Of a stretch of 64,000 nucleotides of DNA, positions 37,182 through 45,365 are shown piece by piece. Position 1 is the first letter of the stretch. Each line of letters starts with the position of its first letter. Location: contig JAPPOG010000045.1 in the NCBI GenBank assembly GCA_028818225.1, positions 1 to 64,000 of the forward strand. The letters run 5' to 3'. Origin of the DNA: Gammaproteobacteria bacterium (lineage in GTDB: Bacteria > Pseudomonadota > Gammaproteobacteria > Pseudomonadales > Pseudohongiellaceae). A program made the translations under genes and the position numbers. Under the pieces are notes generated by a model, which saw nothing but the letters and a program-made list of their open reading frames with translations, was not told the DNA's origin and did not search any database.

Positions 37182-38204
37182 TTATTGCGACTGGCGCGCA
37201 TCGGCTTCCTGACGGCGGGCACCTGCAAGAATGCTCGGAAGAGAATAGTTGCCTTCATGACAACCAGATTCGTAAAGTTTCTGGTCAGCGGGCATGCGAA
37301 GCAAAGTAAGTCGAACAGAAAAAGGTTCTCGGTAAATCTCAGGATCAGTAATTTCATATTCGAAGAGAATTTCTGACTCTGAGATTGGCGTATAACGTTC
37401 TACAATTTCCAGTTCACCACTTGAAGGCAGGCGTTGATTGGACTGGTCTGGTTTAAAAGATTTAGTGTGTACGACTAATGTTGAACCTTCCCAGCGACCA
37501 ACCGAATCGCCATAAAACCTTGGAAATTCGGGCTCATGATGGTCGGTATTTAATCTGACTATGCGAGCCGTTACATGATATTCACCATATATCAAAACAT
37601 AATCTTTGTTCTGGACAATCTGCATATTGCGCCAGGGGCCATCGATTGGTAACGGAACGATAAGGGGTAGTTGACCGGGAATGCCAAGACAGCGTTCGTT
37701 TGCTGGGCGATTTTCTGGTCCATCAAACTCTCCATGACCTGAGACAGCTCGCCTGGCAAAAATATCCATTGGCTGCTCGTCGATAAATGGCAACCTGCCG
37801 TTTTCGGTAGAGACAATTCTTGACGTTAGGTACTCGCCTCGCACAGGAACATAATCAGTAATCATTCCATTGAAATTAACGTCAGGTTGATTAGTGATTG
37901 TTTCGCCTGCAGGTGGCGCTCCTCGATTGGGGTCTATTGGTTGACTCGCGCGTTCGGCACCTAGTTTTGCTGCCTGGGTTAGCTCGATAATTTCATTTTC
38001 TGAATAAACTTGTTTCTTTCCCAAACTTCCAGGTCTTTGCAATGGTGTACGTGATCGATCTGACCACAAACCCTGGAGATCAGGATGACCATACTCAGTC
38101 AGAGGAACCGTATAACTTGAATCAGTCTGACCAAGGCACAGGGAGCCAATCATCAAAATTGCGGCCGCTGCAATAGCTTTCGAGCTGGAGGAGGGGTTTT
38201 TCAT
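37182..38204 (-). CDS. Secreted CHEGNY-motif protein, paralogue 2
   Basis: About 340 residues, the second member of the exported family at 6235-7269. I start it at ATG 38204 (MKNPSSSSK), giving a signal peptide ending LCLGQ; the open frame runs to 38294 but would place 30 polar residues before it. Shared motifs in order are PDLQxxW, RPxxLGxKxxY, DPNRxxP, ERCL, GDSxGxWEGxTLVVxTKxF and CHEGNY...ILAGAR. It leads an operon with CoA-transferase, enoyl-CoA hydratase and phosphatase, so its substrate may feed that pathway; this is inference. Confidence 0.75.
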   Translation of the reverse strand: MKNPSSSSKAIAAAAILMIGSLCLGQTDSSYTVPLTEYGHPDLQGLWSDRSRTPLQRPGSLGKKQVYSENEIIELTQAAKLGAERASQPIDPNRGAPPAGETITNQPDVNFNGMITDYVPVRGEYLTSRIVSTENGRLPFIDEQPMDIFARRAVSGHGEFDGPENRPANERCLGIPGQLPLIVPLPIDGPWRNMQIVQNKDYVLIYGEYHVTARIVRLNTDHHEPEFPRFYGDSVGRWEGSTLVVHTKSFKPDQSNQRLPSSGELEIVERYTPISESEILFEYEITDPEIYREPFSVRLTLLRMPADQKLYESGCHEGNYSLPSILAGARRQEADARQSQ

Positions 38205-38295
38205 AGCGTCGTTATTGGTCTTATTAGGCTGTGATTTACACGCTTGAACAGTATTATACTGATTACAACTTGGCAATCGATTAAGGCTGTTCAAA

Positions 38296-39279
38296 ATGAA
38301 TTCTCATTCTGGCGATATTCTTTTTAAATATAAAATGGCGGTTCTACTGGCGTTAGTCAGTTTAATACAACTCACTAGTGCCCAAACCATTAATCCTGAT
38401 GAACCCTGGAACTGGCCCGAGGAGTATGTACTTGAACAAGTGAATCAGGTACGTGCCGGCCGTGACTTAACCCCCGATTCCTGGCCTAACGGAGCGCGAG
38501 TCGCAGTACTACTTTCTTTTGATGTGGATAATGAAACTACTCAAGGATTGCGTAATGGCGAGATTAACATCGGTCCATTGTCACAAGGTCAGTATGGCGC
38601 TCGCGCCGCACTTCCTCGCATCGTTAACTTAATGGATGAAGAGGAAATTCCCGCATCTTTCTTTTTTCCCGCCTGGAGTTTAAAGATTGCGCCAGAGCAG
38701 GCAGACCTTATCCTCGCTTCCGGCCGTCATGAAATCGGCGTTCATGGCTGGATTCATGAGTTGAACACAGCACTGGATGCAGAAACTGAAGAGCGGCTGT
38801 TAAGACTCTCCATGGAATCAATCGAGGAGATTACTGGCATAAAGCCTGTTGGCTTTCGTGCGCCTTCCTGGAATCACAGTGCAAGTACTTTACAGATAGT
38901 AAGAGAGTTAGGCTTTCTTTATGAAAGTTCTCTAATGCACGATGATCGGCCTTACGAACTTCTACAAAATGGCGAAGCCACTGGAATGGTTGAACTGCCG
39001 GTAGAATGGATTCTCGATGATGCCCCACTGTTTAATCCGCTGGGTACTCGCTACATGAATCCCCGTGATGTAATGCAAGTGTGGATCGATGAGTTTGATC
39101 AAGCCTGGGAAGAACGCACGATGTTCCTGCTCACTATGCATCCTCATGTAATTGGTCATCGCTCTCGCATGATCGCGCTGGAAGGATTGATCGATCATAT
39201 CAAAACAAGAGAAGACGTATGGTTTGGCACCCACGAGGAAGCGGCAAGATGGGTTCGACAGCAGGCGGGAATGGATTAA
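38296..39279 (+). CDS. Exported polysaccharide deacetylase-family protein
   Basis: NodB-like deacetylase of 327 residues with a signal peptide ending LTSAQ. Metal and catalytic residues appear in the first strand (LLSFDVDNETT) and in HEIGVHGWIHE, followed by GFRAPSWNHS and a C-terminal HPHVIGHRSR. The arrangement is closest to the PuuE/HpPgdA-like group, in which some members deacetylate peptidoglycan or hydrolyse cyclic ureides, so the substrate is open. It is divergent from the CHEGNY operon with 91 bases between starts. No obvious ribosome binding site precedes the ATG; a start 13 codons later is possible. Confidence 0.82.
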   Translation: MNSHSGDILFKYKMAVLLALVSLIQLTSAQTINPDEPWNWPEEYVLEQVNQVRAGRDLTPDSWPNGARVAVLLSFDVDNETTQGLRNGEINIGPLSQGQYGARAALPRIVNLMDEEEIPASFFFPAWSLKIAPEQADLILASGRHEIGVHGWIHELNTALDAETEERLLRLSMESIEEITGIKPVGFRAPSWNHSASTLQIVRELGFLYESSLMHDDRPYELLQNGEATGMVELPVEWILDDAPLFNPLGTRYMNPRDVMQVWIDEFDQAWEERTMFLLTMHPHVIGHRSRMIALEGLIDHIKTREDVWFGTHEEAARWVRQQAGMD

Positions 39280-39343
39280 ATTCGCCAACAACTGGTAAAT
39301 ACCACTAATTTATTCCTCACATCCGCAGTGTGTTAATTGCAAC

Positions 39344-40213
39344 CTAACCGTCAATCTCTATCGCTTTGCTATCGACGAAAGTTTCTTTGGTCTTTACGAA
39401 ATCGAACTGGTCAGTGGAAGGCGGCTTTCCAGAGTATTGGGAAGTGATCTTATCGAAACAGGCACGAATGACATGGCAACCGTAGTCATTAATGAAAGCG
39501 CCGTTAGCAGTTTAGATTTGGACTCTGCAGAAGCGGCCATCGGCCACATCTTTTACTCTAATGAAGAAAATACCCAGATGCAGGCGTTTCAGGTTGCCGG
39601 TGTCGTACAAGACTCAAACCTGCTTGGACTGGCAAACGATATCAAGGCTTCCGTGTTCAGGCTCGAGCCTGCAGGCTTTTCCAGTCTATCAGTCAGGATT
39701 GATCCTGCTGCACGCGCAACCGCCCTGGCCGATATCAATCGGGTCTGGCGAGAGTTCTTTATTGAGATTCCGCCACAAATCGCTTTTCTTGAAGATACAT
39801 TCAGGAGTCGCTACCAGATCTTTGCCGGTATTAATCAAGTGTTAATTGGTCTCTCAGTAGTTTCAATCTTGTTGGCAGTATTCGGGCTCTATGGCCTGGT
39901 ATCTGTTCTGGCCCAGCAGCGTCGCCACGAAATTGCCGTCAGGAAAGTGCTCGGTGCTTCTGTGGCCAATCTATTGCGACTTCTCTCCTGGCAATTTACC
40001 AAACCTGTTTCCATAGCTTTGTTGATAAGTGCACCTCTGGGAATACTTGCCGGCGGTCAGTATCTAAACTTGTTTGCGGAAAGAATAGGTGGGGTAAGCT
40101 GGATCGCCCTAAGCGTCTGCGTTGGAATTTTGGTATTGGCATGGTTTACGGTGTCGGGTCAAATAGTGCGAGTCGCCAGTTCAAGTCCCTCCCATGATTT
40201 ACATTGTGAGTGA
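39344..40213 (+). pseudogene. 5'-truncated MacB/FtsX-type permease gene
   Basis: The frame encodes the last part of an ABC permease of the MacB/FtsX type: the end of the periplasmic core (YEIELVSGRRLS, VVINESAV, DINRVWREF), then three membrane helices starting near RSRYQIFAGINQVLIG, with the conserved cytoplasmic loop QRRHEIAVRKVLGAS. Full-length homologues have about 400 or more residues with an N-terminal helix and a complete periplasmic domain; both are missing. In-frame residues continue upstream to about 39344 without a start codon or ribosome binding site. No ATPase gene is adjacent. I read it as a decayed fragment. Confidence 0.78.
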
Positions 40214-40330
40214 TACTGTATTTATTACTTTCCTCCAAATTAATTGCTTTTTCATAAAACTGAAACTCACTTTCTGATTTTCAGTGCCCGCCCCTTAGCA
40301 TAGAATAGGTAGCAAACTGGAGGGGCAAGA

Positions 40331-41041
40331 ATGGATTTATTTATAGGGGAAGTATTAGGGACTTTTCTGCTTATCACCCTTGGCATGGGTGTTTGTTGCA
40401 ATGTTGTACTTAAAAATACCGGTGGCTTTGATAGTGGTTACCTAGTGATTAACTGGGGTTGGGGTATAGCAGTATTCGTTGCCGTGTTCGTTACCGGTGA
40501 CATCAGTGGTGCCCACATCAATCCAGCCGTTACTATCGGACTGGCTGCCGCTGGCAATTTCGATTGGGCACTAGTGCCAATGTATATCGCTGGTCAGTTT
40601 ATTGGCGCAATTCTCGCTGCGGTATTGGTGTGGTTTCAGTACCGAGACCATTTTGACGCCACCGAAGACAAGAGTGCCAAATTGGGCGTGTTCAGCACCG
40701 CTCCTTCCATCCCCAATACGCTGAATAACCTCTATTCTGAAATTTTTGCCACCTTCATACTTATTATTGGCGTGCTCTACATTGCCCAACCGGAAGTTGG
40801 ACTGGGCGCAATCAGTGCCTTGCCAGTTGGATTACTGGTTTTCGGTATTGGTATGTCCATGGGAGGCACAACCGGTTATGCCATAAATCCTGCCCGAGAC
40901 CTGGGACCCAGAATCGCTCATGCCCTCTTACCAATAAAAGGGAAAGGCGATAGTAATTGGGGTTATGCCTGGATTCCTGTAATTGGCCCCATCTTGGGCT
41001 CAATACTCGCTGCTGTGGTTTATCGAATATTACCGTTTTAG
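40331..41041 (+). CDS. glpF: Aquaglyceroporin / glycerol facilitator (MIP family)
   Basis: Six-helix channel of 236 residues with both half-helix motifs: SGAHINPAVTIG and GYAINPARDLGPR. Asp directly after the second NPAR is characteristic of glycerol facilitators, whereas water-specific aquaporins usually have Ser or Thr there. It should pass glycerol and small polyols across the inner membrane. GGAGGGG lies upstream of the ATG. A GlpQ-like phosphodiesterase lies tail-to-tail 400 bases downstream, suggesting joint use of glycerophosphodiesters or glycerol, but they are not in one operon. Confidence 0.88.
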   Translation: MDLFIGEVLGTFLLITLGMGVCCNVVLKNTGGFDSGYLVINWGWGIAVFVAVFVTGDISGAHINPAVTIGLAAAGNFDWALVPMYIAGQFIGAILAAVLVWFQYRDHFDATEDKSAKLGVFSTAPSIPNTLNNLYSEIFATFILIIGVLYIAQPEVGLGAISALPVGLLVFGIGMSMGGTTGYAINPARDLGPRIAHALLPIKGKGDSNWGYAWIPVIGPILGSILAAVVYRILPF

Positions 41042-41073
41042 GATTTAACTCTCCCTGTAAGCTTGCCTTTACT

Positions 41074-41448
41074 ATGAATGAATCCAGGAAGCAGGTTTAT
41101 ATTGCTCTCTCTGATTTGTTTCTCGATTCAGATACAGCGCTTCACTTAGATCGAATTGGCGAAGTGTGCGCTGATTCAGCTTACTCGCTCGAAGAAATAA
41201 GTAGCATGCTTTACCGCGATGTTGCTCCAGTTTGTATGCCAAATCTTTTAAGTATCGCCGGAGAATGGACTGGTTTTGATGAGCAACAATTAATTGAAAA
41301 AATCGTCGAGCATAAGAACAGGAAGCAATCATCAGTTACCAAGCTATTGAAACCACAATGGGGACTAATCGCCCGTATCTATATAGGTAAAGACTGGAAA
41401 AAAGTGGCGGCTTTAATCGCAGAAAAAAGAAATGCAATTACTGATTAA
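41074..41448 (+). CDS. Small cytoplasmic protein of unknown function
   Basis: About 124 residues, starting at ATG 41074 (MNESRKQVYIALSDLFLD). The open frame continues upstream inside the facilitator gene and should not be counted. The composition is helical, with conserved-looking SDLFLDSD, GEW and a C-terminal VAALIAEKRNAITD. It may belong to a DUF7079-like family, but I am not certain. It begins 32 bases after the facilitator stop, so it may be co-transcribed. Its last bases overlap the convergent phosphodiesterase gene by 11 bases. Confidence 0.6.
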   Translation: MNESRKQVYIALSDLFLDSDTALHLDRIGEVCADSAYSLEEISSMLYRDVAPVCMPNLLSIAGEWTGFDEQQLIEKIVEHKNRKQSSVTKLLKPQWGLIARIYIGKDWKKVAALIAEKRNAITD

Positions 41449-42454
41449 GCTGCAGAAATTGTACTGCGCGGTCAGGAAAGTCTGTAAACAATCCATCTAC
41501 ATCTGCTTCAAAATAATGTAAGCGTAACAAGTCTTCAAAATCTTCTGCATAGGCTGGTACCTGGCCCGGATCCAACCGATAGGTATAGGGGTGAACCTGC
41601 AATCCAGCGGCGTGAGCTCTCTCAACCAGGGGAGTAATGTCCAAATTCCCTCGCGTCGACGAACGGCTGATTACCAATCCTTTCTCAGGACCAATGCCAT
41701 CCGCGAATTCCGCAAGAGTATGCATACCCTCGGCTTCAAACATCCATGGGTAAGATGACTCACCACCAATTAACTGAATCAAATTAATATTTATCCCAGC
41801 CATGGGCAAAATATCGTTCTTGATTATCTCCAGTTCGGCAAAGCTAAAAGTCTGCAAGAAAACTTTGTCTTCTTTAGTTGAGTAACCATACTGCTTTAAC
41901 ATGTTAACTACTGCAGTACTGATATCCTTTCCTTCGTTACGATGGAACTCAGGTTGTTTAATTTCCGGATAGATTCCAATATTGTTCCCAGTTGATTTGT
42001 TCATTCCCTGAATTAATTGAATTTCTTCTTCCAGGGTAGGCACACGAAATGATGATAAGCCCATTGGGAATCTATTTGCATAACCCTGGATTTTTTCTCC
42101 ATTCTCTAATCGAAAACCTTCGCTGGCATTAAGCCCTTTAATTTCTTCCAGGGTAAAATCAATAGCGTAATACCGGCCGTCTTCCCGCGCTCTATCCGGA
42201 TACTGCTCGTCGACATCAGTTGTTCGATCGAGGGTGATGTCATGCAAAACGATTAGATGATCATCCTTAGTCATCACCACGTCTTGTTCGATGTAATGCG
42301 CGCCCATGCCATAGGCCATAGCTTTGGCTTCTAATGTGTGCTCCGGTAAATAACCGCTCGCTCCACGATGGGCGATTACTATTTTGTCAGCTGCAGATTG
42401 AATGGATGTCATAGCTGTAAGACTAAAGAGAAAGAGCGTAAGTGTTCTGCGCAT
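41438..42454 (-). CDS. glpQ: Exported glycerophosphodiester phosphodiesterase
   Basis: GDPD-fold hydrolase of 338 residues with a signal peptide ending SAADK. It has the HRGASGYLPEHT signature (catalytic His, Glu), GAHYIEQDV with metal-binding Glu and Asp, and VLHDITLDRTT with the second catalytic His. It resembles periplasmic GlpQ, which releases glycerol-3-phosphate from deacylated phospholipids. The downstream neighbour on the other strand encodes a small protein, and a glycerol facilitator lies beyond it. Confidence 0.92.
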   Translation of the reverse strand: MRRTLTLFLFSLTAMTSIQSAADKIVIAHRGASGYLPEHTLEAKAMAYGMGAHYIEQDVVMTKDDHLIVLHDITLDRTTDVDEQYPDRAREDGRYYAIDFTLEEIKGLNASEGFRLENGEKIQGYANRFPMGLSSFRVPTLEEEIQLIQGMNKSTGNNIGIYPEIKQPEFHRNEGKDISTAVVNMLKQYGYSTKEDKVFLQTFSFAELEIIKNDILPMAGININLIQLIGGESSYPWMFEAEGMHTLAEFADGIGPEKGLVISRSSTRGNLDITPLVERAHAAGLQVHPYTYRLDPGQVPAYAEDFEDLLRLHYFEADVDGLFTDFPDRAVQFLQLNQ

Positions 42455-42563
42455 GGGATCACCATCATATTACTTTCAGTGTAAATACTAGCAAGTATTG
42501 ATGACAATGAGTTTACCGAGAGGTGTGGCAATAAACTAGCACTTTGCTCTGAACTCTTTTCTC

Positions 42564-44957
42564 TTAACTGCCGAAGCGGTAGCGAAGTTTAATGGCAAAA
42601 GAATCCACAATACGATCATTCCAGGATTGTTCGAATAGGTCCTGAAAGGTGAAAAAGCTATTCCCGGGCAAGTTCGATCCGCGGGTATAGACAATAAAGA
42701 GATCTGACAGAGGCGCAATTTCCCAGCGATAACGAGCCTGAAATGTCAGGCGACTGATGACGAAATCATCTGGCTCATTATCGGGATTGGCGACTGGCCT
42801 TAAATGACGAAGCTTTTCCGAATCAACCTGCCAGAAGCGATCTTCAAAGGCTTTAAGTGAGTTCCATTGCATGCTGATACGAAATTGTTGTTTGGCAGAA
42901 ATGAAATAGTTTGATTCGATTCTTGGGGCCCACTGATGGGCTTCGAAACTGGTATATTTTCCCCCACCCATGTGCACCAGTAATGCTCCCTGATCGGTAT
43001 AGTTCAAACCGAGATCGAAAGAGAAGCGGTCATTAGGGCGCCACACAATCCCCGCACCACCAGTCACTATTCCCGGCCCCAGGTCTTCCTGGCTGGCTTC
43101 GAGATTTAATGACCAGGCAATTGACTTGGCAGGGTCAGAGGAATAGCCGGAGCGTATGCCCCAACGTTCTGGAATTCTGAAATCTCCGGTACCCCGTCCA
43201 AGTCGATCATCGACGCGTTTGGGAAAGTATTGCATGGTCACATTTAAGCTGTCGTTGTTCAGAAAGTTCCAGCTTCTGCCAAGAAAGTGGCCTGCCAGGA
43301 CATAGCTGCCATCTGTATTGTAATGATTAACCGACGTGATGGTCGTAGTGCGCGAGGTAAGCCCGGGTATGTCTGACTGAGTTAAAGCAAAATTGTAATC
43401 AAGATTGATCTGGGAATTGCGAGTCAGGAATCCCATGTCATTCATATCGAATTCATCGTCAACATAGGTAAAGGCAAAGTTGTGTTGCACTCCCCTGCTT
43501 GGAATGAAATTTACATCACCAAGAAAACCAATACCTGTTTCTCCTTCCACATCGCTGTGCATGAATTGGCCATCCAGTACCCAGCGCTGATCTGCAGAAA
43601 AGTAATGCATGTCGATAGCATTTACAGTGGCGTCCACATCAGGATGCGACACATCGGTACCCATCCAGCCAATAGAGCGTCTGCCTCCTGCGCTGGTGTC
43701 CTCATACAGCAATCTTGCCACGGAAAAGTCTCTGCCCTGGGCCTTGAGATTAACGCGAGTACCATCGGCCAGGGTACCACGAATCTCTGCATCGTCTTCT
43801 GACGCCAGCAAGGTGCCATAGCGAAGACTGCCGCTCTGTCCGGTGAATTTGATCGCACCGAGTAAATCAGTTGGTTGACTCAGGTCTGTCGGTACCACTG
43901 AGACATTATTGGGCACTGTAAAGTTAGCAGCGCCTCCGATACGTCTTGTGTTCAACAATGAAATTGGTCCACCCGGTCCACGCACATTTCCGGCCTGTGA
44001 TCTTGGGGCAGTGGTGAAGATGTCCTGGCCTTCCAGGAAAAAGGTTCGTTTCTCTGGAAAGAATGTTTCGAATGCCGTGAGGTTTACGACCACATCATCG
44101 GATTCCACAGTACCAAAATCAGGATTAAGCGTTGCAGAGAGCAAGGTATTGGTCGTTGGACGCCAGTAAATATCCGTGCCTATCTTACTCTCTGCTTCAT
44201 GACGAATAGCGTTAAAGCCTGTTGAAGCAAACGGGTAGATGGTTAGCTGCCGACGCGGCTCAATATCCGTGAGTTCATATTTCTGGAAACCTGATAAGTA
44301 AACATTCAGTGTTGTGGGCAAAGCTGGAGTACTCCACCTTTCTCCGCGTACACCAAGTTCCCGCTCAAATGCCAGCCCAATTCGTCTAGCTCCTTCGACC
44401 TGGGGCAGTGGCATCATGGACCATGGCACATAGAACTCTGCACTCCAACCTTCTTCAATAGGTTGCGTACGGCCATCCCAGGAGCCGTCCCACTGCAGGT
44501 TCATTTGCCGCTCCGGCAGCACCGACATATCAGTCATGGTGTCACCCAGATTAAGCCGAATACGGTAGCCGTAAAGTCCGTCACCAGATGCATCGATTAG
44601 CACTTCGATACCATCACGAGGCAGACGGAAGTCTCGATTGGTCATACGCGCTACCAGCGAGCCGGGTGGTTGGTGATTCACTATGCCAAAGTACATTCCC
44701 TGTTCAGTATAGAAGAAGCGAATGTCAGTTTTATAAGGCGCATCTTCCAGAGTATCCGGCTCGATGATTTTCATGCCATCGATTACTGGCAGATCTACCC
44801 ATACCGACTCATTCAGAAAGCCATCAAGTTCAATACTCGCTGCCGCTTCATCCACTCGGGTTATCTGTGGGAGTGGTGCCTGGGCATTAGCGCCGGGCCC
44901 CAGGAGCAAAAGGAAATATACCGCTGTGGCAACACGATAAGAGGAATTGATAATCAT
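42564..44957 (-). CDS. Exported CBM9-like/DUF5916-type beta-barrel protein
   Basis: A 797-residue protein with a signal peptide ending NAQAP. The N-terminal domain (about residues 30-220) resembles a carbohydrate-binding module 9-like sandwich: IELDGFLNESVWVDLP, DIRFFYTEQGMYFGI, DGIEVLIDASGDGLYG. The rest (about 230-797) looks like an outer-membrane barrel of the DUF5916 type, ending in KLRYRFGS. These proteins have no established function; membrane-anchored binding of glycans or peptides is a guess. It is transcribed alone from the 240-base region shared with the small membrane protein gene. Confidence 0.8.
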   Translation of the reverse strand: MIINSSYRVATAVYFLLLLGPGANAQAPLPQITRVDEAAASIELDGFLNESVWVDLPVIDGMKIIEPDTLEDAPYKTDIRFFYTEQGMYFGIVNHQPPGSLVARMTNRDFRLPRDGIEVLIDASGDGLYGYRIRLNLGDTMTDMSVLPERQMNLQWDGSWDGRTQPIEEGWSAEFYVPWSMMPLPQVEGARRIGLAFERELGVRGERWSTPALPTTLNVYLSGFQKYELTDIEPRRQLTIYPFASTGFNAIRHEAESKIGTDIYWRPTTNTLLSATLNPDFGTVESDDVVVNLTAFETFFPEKRTFFLEGQDIFTTAPRSQAGNVRGPGGPISLLNTRRIGGAANFTVPNNVSVVPTDLSQPTDLLGAIKFTGQSGSLRYGTLLASEDDAEIRGTLADGTRVNLKAQGRDFSVARLLYEDTSAGGRRSIGWMGTDVSHPDVDATVNAIDMHYFSADQRWVLDGQFMHSDVEGETGIGFLGDVNFIPSRGVQHNFAFTYVDDEFDMNDMGFLTRNSQINLDYNFALTQSDIPGLTSRTTTITSVNHYNTDGSYVLAGHFLGRSWNFLNNDSLNVTMQYFPKRVDDRLGRGTGDFRIPERWGIRSGYSSDPAKSIAWSLNLEASQEDLGPGIVTGGAGIVWRPNDRFSFDLGLNYTDQGALLVHMGGGKYTSFEAHQWAPRIESNYFISAKQQFRISMQWNSLKAFEDRFWQVDSEKLRHLRPVANPDNEPDDFVISRLTFQARYRWEIAPLSDLFIVYTRGSNLPGNSFFTFQDLFEQSWNDRIVDSFAIKLRYRFGS

Positions 44958-45198
44958 TGAACTCGAACTACAGCAAAAATTTCGCTGGGAAATATAACGG
45001 AATCTTTATTGGCTTTCTCTAATGGAAACAATTAATTGCAAATGCTTCAGAGAAACAATGGGTCAAAAAGTGGGAAAAACTTTGCGCTTGCCATGTTTCA
45101 TCATAATTCTCCATTACTTCGCCATATTCCTAACGCTTTGGTACCCAATTGTTAAGTTCTAATAAAAGCTAACCTATTTTTGTTCAGGAGCAACTGAA

Positions 45199-45351
45199 GT
45201 GAAGTGGAATAAGAAATCCCAGAACGTACTCTTTGTTGAAGATGAGGAAGCTTACAATTGGGCGACGGCGCGAACCAGCGTAAACCGTAAACTGGTTTAC
45301 TTGTCTATGCTGTTTGTAATTGTTGCGATTTTATTTAGCGTCCTGCGATGA
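45199..45351 (+). CDS. Short single-pass membrane protein of 50 residues
   Basis: A short gene with GTG start at 45199 and AGGAG at 45186-45190, eight bases upstream, ending with TGA at 45349-45351. The product has a charged N-terminal half (KWNKKSQN, then VEDEEAYNWATARTSVNRK) and one membrane helix at about residues 32-48 (VYLSMLFVIVAILFSVL). This layout, with the N-terminus inside, is typical of small membrane regulators or subunits, but I do not recognise it. It lies between the divergent barrel gene and the convergent peptidase gene. Confidence 0.6.
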   Translation: MKWNKKSQNVLFVEDEEAYNWATARTSVNRKLVYLSMLFVIVAILFSVLR

Positions 45352-45365
45352 GTTTGTATGGCCTG

